A stretch of DNA of 64,000 nt. Source: Symbiodinium natans. Taxonomy: Eukaryota > Sar > Dinophyceae > Suessiales > Symbiodiniaceae. The position numbers and the translations under genes are program-made. The stretch lies in NCBI GenBank assembly GCA_905221605.1, contig CAJNDS010001224.1:1135556-1199555 (forward strand), written 5' to 3'. This document shows, in pieces, positions 42,725 to 53,019 of the stretch. Within the stretch, counting starts at the first letter, position 1. The number at the start of each line of letters is the position of its first letter. The notes below the pieces were generated by a model. That model saw nothing but the letters and a program-made list of their open reading frames with translations. It was not told where the DNA came from and searched no databases.

Positions 42725-43095
42725 GTTAGGGTTTAGGGTTTAGGGTTTAGGGTATAGGGTTTAGGGTATAGGGTTTAGGGTTTAGGGTTTAACTGTGGAG
42801 AGGGCTTTCCAGAGGGTTCAGGGGATCTATACGATTTGTCGAGTTTAGGGCTCCTAGCAGGTTGAGAGTTCGGAACCGCCCGACCCCCTCTCGCAAGAAA
42901 CTGCTTTCGCCGAGTCCTGGTTCCTCAGCCACTGGTGGGGGACGCCGGCCGCGGGCCCAGGGAGGGCTTCGAGGGCTCCGAACTTCGAATGTCCCTAAAC
43001 CCTAAACCCTAAACCCCAAACCCTAAACCCTAAACCCTAAACCCCAAACCCTAAACCCTAAACCCTAAACCCTAAACCCTAAACCCTAAACCCCC
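42725..43095. repeat. TTTAGGG tract, unique core, CCCTAAA tract
   Basis: TTTAGGG 42725-42795, unique DNA to 42990, CCCTAAA 42990-43095. It has the orientation expected of one telomere-like intron. The core 42800-42980 shows no clear exon. Confidence 0.6.
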
Positions 43096-43099
43096 CTAA

Positions 43100-43790
43100 G
43101 CGGGCATAGGTGGGACCGAGCAAGAAAAACTGTCCAGTGATCGGGTCCAGGGTCTTCGCAGCTCAGCCCGGGTTCGCGAACATGAAATTTCATCATTATA
43201 TCACAACTATATAGAGCAAAAAATGTGTGATACATGTACAATCAATGTGTGATAATTATAAGTGCAGTCTATAAAAAGTCTTGGGGGCCTTGGGTGCAGC
43301 TCAGACGGGCGGCAAGAAGCCCTAAATCGCAGGGACGGGGGCCTCGGCACAGTTCCCAGGGCCTGACAGATGGCGTGGCCTGCATGTACGCCTTATAGAA
43401 TTACAAGGAGTGGAGGGTGCAAAAACTTTTTGGATGCGCCACTTTCTTCAAGCAACTCTGGAGCCCAAGACGTGCTAATTGAAGGCCTATGGATGTGAAA
43501 TGAACGAACGCAAATGCCTTTAAAATCAATCACAGCATGACCACCCGAAGAGGAATACGCCTTAGGATCCAGAGGGATCCTGTATAGGGATCCGGTTTAT
43601 TATGATCTTACGTACGCCCTAAGCCTCTAAGCCGGAAGCCCTACACGCCAAGCCCAGCCCCCTACACCCCTCGCACCCTAACCTTGTGAAGCCTTTAACT
43701 CGGCAGCGATTTGGGATAAAGTGCTATTTCTTTGGTGTTCAATATGGAGCCCTAACTGTAAGGAATTTTGGGGACTGTTGAAATCGAACA
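43100..43790. other. No gene seen
   Basis: Mixed-composition sequence with an AT-rich patch (43180-43280) and few telomere-like units. No ORF with recognisable content. Confidence 0.4.
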
Positions 43791-43800
43791 GCTAGCTCAG

Positions 43801-43890
43801 GTGATGAGCATCGCCGATTGCGTGCTGAAGCACAGCACCGTCCGCGGGCTGGGCCATGACAGCTCCTACTGGACCAGTGCTTGGAAACAG
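43801..43890 (+). CDS. Exon-like island
   Basis: After GCTCAG the frame reads VMSIADCVLKHSTVRGLGHD SSYWTSAWKQ, then CAG|GGTTCAG. Codon use and the residue mix support coding; product unknown. It is followed by a possible family C-like intron (43895-43975). Confidence 0.45.
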
Positions 43891-43894
43891 GGTT

Positions 43895-43975
43895 CAGGGT
43901 CTCCCCCCCCTTTATTTTTATATTACTTTTATTCTTTAATTTTTTAAAGCTTATTAAGGTCCCCAGGAGAGTTTT
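43895..43975. mobile_element. Possible family C introner fragment
   Basis: TCTCCCCCCCCTTTATTTTT, TTTAAAGCTTATTAAGGTCC and CCAGGAGAG loosely match the landmarks of the introns at 14286 and 58913. Confidence 0.35.
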
Positions 43976-44820
43976 TTGCAGCACATGGGCATGTGTATGT
44001 GTGTGTATACCAACCAAGTAAAACATACACAAGGAAGTAGAGACATGAATAAATACATGTAACAAGGCAGGGGCCAACTGCGGTGAAGGTTGCAAGAAAG
44101 GAGGGCAGCTCAAAAATAAATAAATAACAAATAAATAAATAAAAATAGATAAATAAATATATATACATATATACATATATATATAATACATGTATATAGA
44201 TGTACAAATACAAGCATACATATATGTATATATATACACACATATATATATAATATGTACGTGGTCATCTGTACATGTGTGTAGAAATAAGAACGGGGAG
44301 GGAGCAGCTCAAGTTTAGGGCTTCAATGGCTCAAGGGTCTCGTGTCAGGGTGTCTGGTTGCGGCTGTGAAGCTCGGGACTCTCTCCAAACTATAGTCCGT
44401 GCGGGTAGACGATGGTCCATAAGGCTTGGAGGTGCGCGTTCCAGTTTAGGGTTCAGGGTTTAGAGCAAGGATGCTTTCAAGACGACCAAGAGACGCGAGC
44501 CCGCGCCACCATGTTGCACCTGCCCAGCTGGTGAGGATTTGGGCTTTCGCTTGCAGGCTCCACGAGAAGCAAAGTGCACGCCCCAGCTGCCTTTCATGCA
44601 CTTGTAGTGTTTTTATATGTTTTAGTTCGTATATTTTCAGTAGATGTTTTATGTAGCATATGTGGGATGTCAACACGTTATGTATTATGATTTTTCTCAA
44701 AATACTGTGCGTATATGCGCAAATATGAGGCATCATAGTAATCTGCATTTTCATATATACATAATATATATGTATATGGTATATATATATATATATATAT
44801 GTGCACACGTCCTGGCTCAC
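43975..44820. repeat. AT-rich microsatellite region
   Basis: (TATA), (AAAT) and (GTAT) stretches (44110-44260, 44755-44800). Tyr/Ile-rich ORFs here are artefacts of the repeats. Confidence 0.7.
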
Positions 44821-45024
44821 CAACCCTGCACCCTCAACCCTAAACCCTAAACCCTAAACACCCTAAACCCGAAACCCTGCACTCTAAACCGCACCCGAAA
44901 CGTCAGGTGAGATCACCGAAGATCCGACCCAGGCTGTCTGTTTGGGGCGGGCTGGGGAGACAACCCTCTGTATAGCCCGCAGCCCGTATCGTGGCCTCAA
45001 AATAGCCCCTCTCCCCCACAGGTC

Positions 45025-45260
45025 CCTCAACCCTAAACCCTAAACCCTAAGCCCCAAATTTCAAACCCTAAACGATATACCCCTAAACCCCGAAACCCTC
45101 AACCGATAAACCCCTAAACCCCTAAACCCCTAAACCCCTAAACCCCTAAACCCCTAAACCCCTAAACCCCTAAACCCCTAAACCCCCGAACCCCCGAACC
45201 CCCGAACCCTAAACCCTAAACCCTAAACCCTAAATCCTAACCCTAAACCCTAAACCCGAA
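45025..45260. repeat. Telomere-variant array with 8-mer CCCCTAAA block
   Basis: CCCTAAA, then about nine CCCCTAAA units (45105-45185), CCCCCGAA units, then CCCTAAA again. Confidence 0.9.
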
Positions 45261-45296
45261 AGGCTCCGACATCTTTCCCACCCCCTTCTGGCGCAG

Positions 45297-45386
45297 GCGC
45301 CGTTCCAGAAGCCCATGGAGGTCTGCAAGTTTAAGCTGCTGGTGGTGTTGGACCCGCAGGCCTTCTTGCATGTCACCAAGAAGAGG
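45297..45386 (+). CDS. Exon-like island
   Basis: After GGCGCAG the frame reads APFQKPMEVCKFKLLVVLDP QAFLHVTKKR, then TTTAGGG. A strand-like hydrophobic core (FKLLVVLD) supports a folded protein. Product unknown. Confidence 0.45.
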
Positions 45387-45470
45387 GTTTAGGGTTTAGG
45401 GTTTAGGGTTTAGGGTTCAGGGTTTAGGGTTTAGGGTTCGGGTTTATGTTTAGGGTTTAGGGGGAGGTTC

Positions 45471-45560
45471 ATTTGGGTAGTTACAAGTAGGGTTAGCAAG
45501 TGCCCTGAAGAGGGTTATACGTCTAGTTGCCATACTTCTAACCCTGCTTATAAGAAGCCC
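45471..45560. mobile_element. GGTTCATGG-family element, subfamily 2
   Basis: GGAGGTTCATTTGGGTAGTT, ACAAGTAGGGTTAGCAAGTG, GGTTATACGTCTAGTTGCCA and TAACCCTGCTTATAAG. The right terminal end is lost. Confidence 0.55.
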
Positions 45561-46076
45561 ATCCAACGTGCTTGCGCCTTTCCGAGTGGTTGTTCAAGTC
45601 CCACTTGGGGTTTAGGGTTTAGGGTTTAGGCTTTAGGCTTTAGGCTTTAGGGTTTAGGGTTTAGCTACCATCGTCCCCGAGAGCCCATAGCTTCCGAAGC
45701 TTTCTGCCCCCACAAGCAGGCGGTTTACTTCAAGCGAACTTGGTGCCGGAAGCCCAGCCACACCTTTGTCGGGAAGCCCCAACCAGAGGCGCCCTAAACC
45801 CGAAACCATAGCCCTAAACCCTAAACCCCTAACCTTAAACCCTAAACCCTAAATCCTAAACCCTAAACCCTAAACTCCCATGTGGAAAGAAGGAAGGGGG
45901 GGACAACTGAAAGACGCGATCATATTGAAAAAGTGATTTGGCGTCAGTGGGTACTTGTTGTGGCGTGATCTTCCAAAGAGGAGGTTGCTGGCCGATTTTT
46001 TCCTTTCTTACCAGAGAACAACACCATCAACCCTGCCTGCGGTACGGCCAGCTATGCCGGAGCGAAAAAAACGCCC

Positions 46077-46205
46077 AGGCCTTTACGAGATGGCCATGTC
46101 CCTCGACTCCACTGGGGCCACGCTGGACATTGCCTCTGACAACGGCCCGGGAGCCCTGCAGGATTTGAGCTTTCGAAAGGCCCCCTTACGAATGAGTTGG
46201 GGTTT
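46077..46205 (+). CDS. Exon-like island upstream of a family D copy
   Basis: Open frame LYEMAMSLDSTGATLDIASD NGPGALQDLSFRKAPLRMSW. It then runs into the family D element at about 46206, as an exon running into an introner would. Product unknown. Confidence 0.45.
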
Positions 46206-46302
46206 TTGCATAGTAGTAGAGTAGGTAACCTTTAACCTTTTGGGGGGAGGTATAATCCCCTTATAGTCCCAAAGGTTAACCTTGGTACTTAGCTGACTGC
46301 CT
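46206..46302. mobile_element. Family D introner copy
   Basis: CATAGTAGTAGAGTAGGTAA, CCTTTAACCTTTTGGGG, TATAGTCCCAAAGGTTAACC. Matches the intron at 58364 (GTAGTAGAGTAGGTAGCCTT) and the copy at 50906. Confidence 0.7.
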
Positions 46303-46589
46303 CCAACCCATACAGCGCTGCATATCTGCACTGCAGTTCTCACCAGCGGTGGGCAGGTGTGGCCATCGGGTTTAGGGTTTAGGGTTTAGGGTTTAGGGTT
46401 TAGGGTGCACGTAGGCAGCTAAGCTCTGAACCCAAAGGGGGGGGTCAAAATTGGGGTTCAGGGGGGCAAAACCCAACCCGGATCCTGAACCCCAAGAGCC
46501 CAACACTCCGTAATTCAGGAAGGCGCCTTGAAAATCATACGAAGGATCCTTAATTTTTGAAATCCCGAAGCCCTAAACCCTATAAACCC

Positions 46590-46915
46590 TAAACCCGAAG
46601 CCCTCAACCCTAAGCCCTGAACCCTAGCCCTAAACCCTAGCCCTAAACCCTAAACCCCAAGCATGCCCATGCAATAAGGGGTGCTGGGGATTCTGGGAAA
46701 ATTCCCAAGCGGCCAGGCAACACCGTGGAGCTGATTACGCATGGCCTCACCGAAGAAGAGGAGGGTAGCCCTAAACCCTAAACCCTAAACCCTAAACCCT
46801 AAACCCTAAACCCTAAACCCTAAACCCCAAACCCTAAACCCTAAACCCTAAACCCTAAACCCTAAACCCTGAACCTGAAGCCCTAAACCCTAAACCGCAA
46901 ACCCACACCCTACTT
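46590..46915. repeat. CCCTAAA tracts around an exon-like island
   Basis: CCCTAAG/CCCTAAA at 46565-46660 and CCCTAAA at 46770-46915, with the island at 46695-46767 between them. Confidence 0.8.
46695..46767 (+). CDS. Exon-like island
   Basis: Open frame GKIPKRPGNTVELITHGLTE EEEG. No family recognised. Confidence 0.4.
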
Positions 46916-47039
46916 TTTGGGGGTAGTTGTAAGTCAGAGAAGGTTCCTGAATTAAGGGTTTGTCGGGCTTTCTGGGCTCAATTTGCCGAACCTGGTGTCC
47001 CCCCCTCATAGCCAGGTCGAAGCAACTGCAACGCGGGCT

Positions 47040-47155
47040 AACCCTGAACCCTAAACCCTAAACCCTAAACCCTAAACTAAACCCTAAACCCTAAACCCTA
47101 AACCCTAAACCCTGAACCCTAAACACTAAACCCTAAACCCTAAACCCTCACTTAG
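47040..47155. repeat. CCCTAAA tract
   Basis: About sixteen units. Confidence 0.85.
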
Positions 47156-47224
47156 GAGGCCTTGGGCTCTTCGGGGCTTTTTCGACACCACACAGGGGGC
47201 CCCCCAAGTCGGCAGAAGTCAACT

Positions 47225-47370
47225 AGGTGGGACTTTCTTTACTACAACTTTGCCACTTTATAACTTTTGCGGTTTATGGTTTAGTGTTTAGGGTTTAGGG
47301 TTTGAAGGTTTGAAGGTTTGAGTCCGGACGCAACAGCGTGTTTCATATTAAGGGAGGTAAAACTCAACTT
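47225..47370. mobile_element. GTGGGACTTTNTACTACAACTT element interrupted by TTTAGGG
   Basis: The left half (GTGGGACTTTCTTTACTACAA) and right half (TTTCATATTAAGGGAGGTAA) of the POR intron 5-type unit are separated by TTTAGGG and TTTGAAGG repeats. Confidence 0.6.
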
Positions 47371-47371
47371 C

Positions 47372-47482
47372 TATTTGGAGGTTCATGGTACTTACTAACC
47401 ACTTCTAACTGGGCTTATACCCCTACTTATTGGGAAGCCCCGCAGTTATAACTGGTTAGGAAGTACCATGAACCTTCAAGTA
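47372..47482. mobile_element. Complete GGTTCATGG MITE-like element
   Basis: TATTTGGAGGTTCATGGTAC on the left and GTACCATGAACCTTCAAGTA on the right; 111 bp; directly followed by CCCTAAA repeats. Confidence 0.8.
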
Positions 47483-47664
47483 TTGGGGCCCTAAACCCTA
47501 AACCCTAAACCCTAAACCCTAAACCCTAAACCCTAAACCCTAAACCGTGAAAATCAAACTTCTGTTTGGGGGGGGGGGGGGGTTGAAGAGCAGCCAAGTC
47601 AAGGAGGCCCTCGACATGGCGTCGCCTGGGCAGGGAGTGAGGTGCGCCTCCAGAGTGTTTCGGG

Positions 47665-47850
47665 TTTAGGGTTTAGGGCTTAGGGGTTTAGGGTTTTAGG
47701 GTTTTAGGGTTTTAGGGTTTTAGGGTTTAGGGTTTTAGGGTTTTAGGGTTTTAGGGTTTTAGGGTTTTAGGGTTTTAGGGTTTTAGGGTTTTAGGGTTTT
47801 AGGGTTTTAGGGTTTTAGGGTTTAGGGTTTGGGGTTCAGGGTTTAGGGTT
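47665..47850. repeat. 8-mer GGGTTTTA array
   Basis: About 17 GGGTTTTA units between TTTAGGG units. Confidence 0.95.
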
Positions 47851-47883
47851 TGGCGTTTGGGTTAGGAGTTCTCTCCATTTTTG

Positions 47884-48006
47884 CTACTTGGAGGTTCATG
47901 GGCACTGTTTAGTAGGGTTGCAAGTGCCCTAGGTAGGGTTATAAGTTGTTGTAAGTGGAGGTACCATACTTATAACCCTACTTATGACTACTCATGAACC
48001 CCTAAG
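47884..48006. mobile_element. GGTTCATGG-family element, subfamily 2, complete
   Basis: TACTTGGAGGTTCATGGGCA and CTACTCATGAACCCCTAAG, with internal GTAGGGTTGCAAGTGCCCTA and TTATAACCCTACTTATGACT as inner inverted repeats. Confidence 0.7.
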
Positions 48007-48043
48007 ACGTAGACTCTAAGCCCGAACCCTGAATCCTCAACAC

Positions 48044-48310
48044 ATGACTGGAGTCCTCTACCAGGTGTCGGGTATGCAGTCATCTTTTCGTGCTGGAGTG
48101 TCGTCGCAGAGTGTTGCCCTGCAGCGCGCAGCTAGCTTGCTAGACATTAGGACTGAAGGCTTGGAGGATCAGGGTTTAAGATTTTTGCATTCTGCAAGGG
48201 TAGCAAAGGGCCTCAAGACGCCCCAGGGGGTCCGAAATGCACGCCCCAAAAGAAAGAACCCAAAAGAGCACGAAAGGCAGAAGGGCGCGAAGGCTCGGAC
48301 GGCCCCTTAA
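48044..48310 (+). CDS. Unassigned ORF, basic C-terminus
   Basis: 88 residues from ATG at 48044: QSVALQRAASLLDIRTEGLE in the middle and NARPKRKNPKEHERQKGAKA at the end. It has no telomere-like units and a plausible residue mix. Could be a terminal exon; no family recognised. Confidence 0.3.
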   Translation: MTGVLYQVSGMQSSFRAGVSSQSVALQRAASLLDIRTEGLEDQGLRFLHSARVAKGLKTPQGVRNARPKRKNPKEHERQKGAKARTAP

Positions 48311-48668
48311 AACTTAAACCCTGAAGCAGAAACCCTACACCCTGAACCCTGAACCCAAAACCCCAAACCCTAAATCCTAAACCCTAAACCCTAAACCCTA
48401 AACATGAGCTTGAGGTCCCACAGCCTAGGGTGCAAGTTTCTTGAGGCTTGGTTCAGGGTTCAGGGTTTAGGGCTTAGGTGTCGGCATGTGCAATCGCCTG
48501 CCGACACCCCCAAGCCCTTTTCGAATTCCTTCCATTTCACACCCCAGGCTTTCCTCTTGCGGCAGAAGCCCGAAGCTTGAAACCCTGCGTAGTCTCCTCT
48601 GAACATATAACCCCGACAACACTATGGGATAAGCTACTCAAAATATGCATTCTGATTGCTGCACCCAG

Positions 48669-48775
48669 GAGACTCCAATACCCTCAACTAAGGAGTGTTC
48701 CCTGAACCCCTGTTAGACTCCCTCTTGCAAAGGTATTTTCTAGAAAGCTCTTGAACTAAGGAACGTTGTCGGAGC
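48669..48775. mobile_element. Hairpin-element copy
   Basis: GGAGACTCCAATACCCTCAA with CTAAGGAGTGTTCCCTGAAC, and right CTTGAACTAAGGAACG. Diverged. Confidence 0.45.
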
Positions 48776-49411
48776 ACAGCAATGTGCCCCGACACCCTAA
48801 ACCCTAAACCCTAAACCCTAAACCCTAAACCCTAAGCCCTAAAAGAACAAAGAAAAACCCTTAAAAGGAAAGCTTTCCAAACCACGCAGGGCCAAGCTCC
48901 TTCGGGAAGGCAGGGGCCTTACGAGGGTTGAGGGTTTAGGGTTTCGGGTTTAGGGTTTAGGGTTTAGGGTTTAGGGTTTAGGATTTAGGGTTTAGGGTTA
49001 CTAGTTCCTAATGGGTCTTAGTGGGTCCATTCAGGGTTTAGGGTTTCGGCTTGAGAGGGCACCTTGCCCCTCATGTCAGGAGTTTGCCTTCGCAAGAAGG
49101 GCTGCTGCATGATTGCAGGGTGTTGGGCTTGCACGGGGGATTCTCGAAGTATGGGCCCTCTTTGGGTACCCTGTATAGACATGCAAGTGAGGCTCCGTGC
49201 AAAAAAGTCGGACTATTGAACCTGAGCCCTCAGACGTAAAGCTTGAGGGTTTAGGCTTAGGTGTTTAGGGTTTAGAAAGGTTTGGGGTGTTCCGGGTTCA
49301 AAAGGTTTAACACAGGGAGCATGCCACCATAGCGGTGCACGAGTTTGTGCGGCGAGGAGGCTTCAGCCAGAGATGTGGGGAACGTGATTTGCTAGTGGGA
49401 AGGGCTTGGGT

Positions 49412-49525
49412 GTACCCAGAGAGCCCAATACCCCTTAACTAAGGAATATACCTTAAATCATACTAAGGATCCCTATACTGTTTAAGGTGTATTCCTCAAT
49501 TAAGGGGTATTGGGCTCTTTGGGTA
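49412..49525. mobile_element. Complete CCAATACCCCTT hairpin element
   Basis: GTACCCAGAGAGCCCAATAC on the left and GTATTGGGCTCTTTGGGTAC on the right, an almost perfect inverted repeat. Inner arms AAGGAATATACCTTAAATC and GTTTAAGGTGTATTCCT also pair. 114 bp; the clearest member of this family. Confidence 0.85.
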
Positions 49526-49664
49526 CATAAAGCACACAATTGCACACAGACTTGGAAGGCCACTTGTGTGGCATGGGCATCTCATTTTTGTTTCGGTTCC
49601 CCGGATGTCGGATGGTTGGGTCGATGTGCGGGGTTCCAGTACTACCAATTGCTTAAGAACCCTC

Positions 49665-49735
49665 CCCCCAAAATAAAAAATCCTTCCGTGTAAGGGTAAT
49701 ATTGTTTTTCTTTGGGGGGGGGGGGGTTCTTAAGC
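49665..49735. repeat. Inverted CCCCCCAAAATAAAAAA / GGGGGGG pair
   Basis: GCTTAAGAACCCTCCCCCCA (49650-49669) is mirrored by GGGGGGGTTCTTAAGC (49720-49735). A similar pair at 36345-36400 (AAAAAGAGTAATAATCCCGA context) suggests another small inverted element. Confidence 0.5.
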
Positions 49736-49869
49736 AAATAGTGCTCCTGCTCCCAGCTGATGAGGGCAACAGTCTCCGTTCAAGAAAGGGATTCGGGTTT
49801 GATCGCGCGGGAGTCAACCCAAAAGAAGAACGCCGCAGGCAGCTTCCCGATCGACGCAGCGGAGTCAGG

Positions 49870-49980
49870 CAGGGTTTAGGGTTTAGGGTTTCGGGTTTCG
49901 GGTTTAGGGTTTAGGATTTAGGGTTTAGGGTTTCGGGTTTCGGGTTTAGGGTTTAGGATTTAGGGTTTAGGGTTTAGGGA
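49870..49980. repeat. TTTAGGG/TTTCGGG tract with duplicated higher-order unit
   Basis: A ~49-bp block mixing TTTAGGG, TTTCGGG and TTTAGGA is repeated twice in the same order. Confidence 0.85.
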
Positions 49981-50051
49981 GCCATCTCGGTTCCAGTTCC
50001 AAGCTCTGAACCCCCATAGCCCCGCGAGCTGAACTCATTGAAGAAAAGCTA

Positions 50052-50165
50052 GGGTGGCCCAGTAGTGGCGCCCTTTACTTTTTTTTTTGCTTCTGGGTTC
50101 CCTTATAAAGTAACCAACCCCAAAAGAAGGGTGCCCTTGTTGTAATATGGTTGCTGGGCTATCAA
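50052..50165 (+). mobile_element. Family A introner copy before a terminal-exon-like island
   Basis: TTGCTTCTGGGTTCCCTTAT, AAAGTAACCAACCCCAAAAG, AAGGGTGCCCTTGTTG and GGTTGCTGGGCTATCAAG. Same landmarks as 7979, 13783 and 58694. GAAAAGCT (left) and GAAAGCCT (right) look like a degenerate target duplication. Confidence 0.7.
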
Positions 50166-50241
50166 GAAAGCCTTGCGGGATCAGCGCGAAACCGCCGGCA
50201 GGTTTCGCAGACTCGTGGTCACTGCACATGATGCGCCATAG
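50164..50241 (+). CDS. Terminal-exon-like island after the introner
   Basis: KKALRDQRETAGRFRRLVVT AHDAP then TAG (50239-50241). The piece before the introner (about 50025-50052) could supply ...LNSLKK. Product unknown. Confidence 0.4.
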   Translation, partial: KKALRDQRETAGRFRRLVVTAHDAP

Positions 50242-50372
50242 AGCCACGGTGTGACCGTAGGACCTGGAAACGCCAGAGCAGCCCATCATCGCATTTAAGG
50301 AGCAAGCCTTAAACTGCATAAGGGCTTCCTATGCTGGGGTAAGGGCGTGTTCCGTAATCCGGGACATTCGCG

Positions 50373-50488
50373 GGAGGTTCATGGGTAGTAAAAAGTAGGG
50401 TTGTAAGTATGGTACCTCTACTTACAACCCTATTTAGGTTATTAATAACCTTATAACCTTGCCTATTTACCCATGATCCTTCAAGTTC
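50373..50488. mobile_element. GGTTCATGG-family element, subfamily 2, complete
   Basis: GGGAGGTTCATGGGTAGTAA left and TTACCCATGATCCTTCAAGT right, with inner GTAGGGTTGTAAGTATGGTA and TACTTACAACCCTATTTAGG. Confidence 0.75.
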
Positions 50489-50559
50489 GGATGTGTTTTC
50501 CGCAATCCGGGGATATTCGTTGTCGTTGGACGCAGACCTCTCCACGAAGCCCCAGCCTA

Positions 50560-50782
50560 AATCCTAAGAAGCCCCAGCCCAAACCCTAAGCCCTAAGCCC
50601 TAAGCCCTAAACCCCAAAGCCCTCAGCCCTAAACCCTAAACCCTAAACCCCAAACCCCAAACCCTAAACCCCAAACCCTAAACCCTAAACCCTAAACCCT
50701 GAACCCTGAACCCTAAACCCTAAACCCTAAAACCCTAAAACCCGAAAACCCTAAAACCCTAAAGCCCTAAGCCTGAAAGGTC
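50560..50782. repeat. CCCTAAA tract with several variants
   Basis: CCCTAAG, CCCCAAA, CCCTGAA and AACCCTAAAA blocks in sequence. Confidence 0.9.
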
Positions 50783-50905
50783 TCACAGTGCAGCTGGAGA
50801 AGAGCGAGGCAGGAGCCCATAGGGACCTTGGACAAGGGCCGACCACCCCAAAGCCTTAGGTGCTGGGTTTAGGGTTTAGGGTTTAGGGTTTAGGGTTTAG
50901 GGGGG

Positions 50906-50990
50906 TGGGTAACCTTTAGCCTTTTGGGGTAGTATAAAGCCCCTTTAAACCCCAAGGATAAACTTTTTTCCCAAGGTATCTCAGCACCTA
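50906..50990. mobile_element. Family D introner-like copy
   Basis: GGGTAACCTTTAGCCTTTTG, GGGGTAGTATAAAGCCCCTT, CCCAAGGATAAACTTTTTTC and CAAGGTATCTCAGC. Directly follows TTTAGGG. Confidence 0.6.
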
Positions 50991-50999
50991 AGAAACCTT

Positions 51000-52150
51000 G
51001 AAGCCCTTTGCAACGGTGTAGTCAAAAAGGGTTTAGGAGTGAAAAAAGGGGGGTTGCTTGAGGGCTGAGGGTTGTGAGGTTTAAGCCCCCAAACCCTTCT
51101 TGAGCGCGAACGTGCTACATTTAGCTTCCACCCCGGCCTAGACCTTGAACCCTGGGCTCTTTTGCATCTGGGCAAAACACGTTTCTAGAGTCCTCCAGGC
51201 ACGGGAGGCTCAATCCTAAATTCTAACCCCAATACCCTGGAAGCCTTGGGTTTTCTCGCAACTCGGATATCAGGGAGGGGACGTCAGAGTGGCAAGGGTG
51301 CCAGGCAGGGGCCTTGATGAGGGAACTCTGACAGACCGGAGTCAGTCTTCAACCCTCGCACTTGAAACGGGCTTCGGGTTCAGGGCTTATTTTTAGTGCT
51401 TAGGGTTTCGGGTGGGCCTCCCACAACTCGCAGATTTAGAATTCATTTTTTTTGGTGAACTTCACGCTGCAACTTCAACCGCGCAAAGGCTGCGACGGAG
51501 GAGGAGAAGGCCCGCGGACACAGCAGTTTGTCTTGGTGAGGGTTTCAGATGTGGCTTGTTTCGTCATGTCATCACCCAGGCAGAGAATGAAGTGCAAACA
51601 CAGTCGAGTCCCCATCTATCAAAGAGCTTTGTCAACAAAGACTCTACTTCGTGCAGCCGAGACTTCAGCTTCTAACCCTGAGCCCTGAACCCTAAACCCT
51701 AAACCCTAAACCCCAGACCCTAAACCCTGCAACCTACGGCTCCATAATCAGGCGCTGCTTCTCCACAGCATGGAAGCGCTGGGGGCCCCGGTTTCAACAG
51801 AAGCGCTCAGGGATCACGCAAGGCCAGGCAGCAGCAAGCTGAGGCTCGCGGGATTCTGCCGTTGGATTTAGGGCTCAGGGTTTAGGGTTTAGGGGTTTAG
51901 GGGTTTAGGGTTTAGGGTTTAGGGTTTAGGGTTTAGGGTTTAGGGTTTTGAAGACTTGATAGGTGAAATCCTCAAAGCCCTATTTCGAACCCTGCGTTCC
52001 AAAGAGAGTGCCTGTTTCAACATGAGTTTGCCAGGCATCGATTTGGGGTTTTAGGGGTTTAGGGGTTTAGGGTTAGGGTGTTCGAAGAGGCCTGGATGCA
52101 AAAGGGTTAGGGTTTAGGGTTTAATTCTTCCCTTATTCTTAAATATGGAG
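51000..52150. other. Unassigned with telomere-like patches
   Basis: CCCTAAA at 51680-51728, unique island 51735-51865, TTTAGGG at 51870-51950 and 52045-52130. The 51412-51688 stretch has overlapping ORFs, none recognisable. Confidence 0.4.
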
Positions 52151-52751
52151 CCATAAAAACCTAGACCCTAAACCCTGAACCCTGAACCCTGAACCCTGAA
52201 CCCTGAACCCTAAACCCTAAACCCTAAACCCTAAACTGTGAACCCTAACCTGACTCGTGTACCGAAGCCTAGGTTCAGCCAGACCGAGGCTGGCCAGAGA
52301 GGGAGCGGAGCGGGTGACTTCTGTAGGAGGTAGGGTTTGGGGTTTAGGGTTTAGGTTTAGGGCGCTGAGGGCGTTTAGGGCGTCTAATGGGGCATTTAGG
52401 GCGTTTGGGGAGTTTAGGGTTTAGAGTCAAGAGCCAAACATTTCACTTGAATGAAGGCATACGCCTTGAACCACGAGAAGGGTCCCCTGTGTAGTTGAAG
52501 GTATATTCCTGAATTCCCCTTAGTTGTAAGCCCAATGCCCTTGAACTCAGGATTATACCCTCCATCAGAATAAGGATCCTGTAAGGTATACGGGTAGTTC
52601 TCGAACTTCGGGTCCTTAGATGGGTCCCCGATATCGTACGGCACCCAATAAAAGAGGATCCCCAAAAAGGGACCCTTTGCAGAGAGCTACCTCTACTAAC
52701 CCGCAGCCCAGATGCAAGGGGTGTTCACAGAGACCCCAAGACCCCCGAATC

Positions 52752-52980
52752 AAGGAATATTCCTTAAACCATAAAAAGGAACCCTCTTACAGTTTAAGGA
52801 ATATTCCTTAAACCATAATAAGGAACCCTCTTACAGTTTAAGGAATATTCCTTAAACCATAATAAGGAACCCTCTTATAGTTTAAGGAATATTCCTTAAA
52901 CCATAATAAGGAACCCTCTTATAGTTTAAGGAATATTCCTTAAACCATAAGAAGGAGCCCTCTTATAGTTTAAGGAATAG
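52752..52980. repeat. Five tandem copies of a 44-bp palindromic unit
   Basis: Each 44-bp unit starts AAGGAATATTCCTTAAACCA and ends CCTCTTAYAGTTT. Unit starts at 52752, 52796, 52840, 52884 and 52928, with a partial unit at 52972. AAGGAATATTCCTT is itself a palindrome. On the right, GGTATTGGAGTCCC (52990-53006) is the usual right end of the hairpin family. Confidence 0.95.
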
Positions 52981-53019
52981 TCCTTATGTAAGTGGTATTG
53001 GAGTCCCCGGGTTGGGCTC

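Noticed and set aside
43739-44260. Tyr/Ile-rich ORFs resembling membrane proteins
   Set aside because: They arise from TATA/TATG microsatellites.
52752-52980. CRISPR-like array
   Set aside because: Units are contiguous 44-bp tandem copies with no unique spacers, inside a foldback element of a eukaryotic genome.
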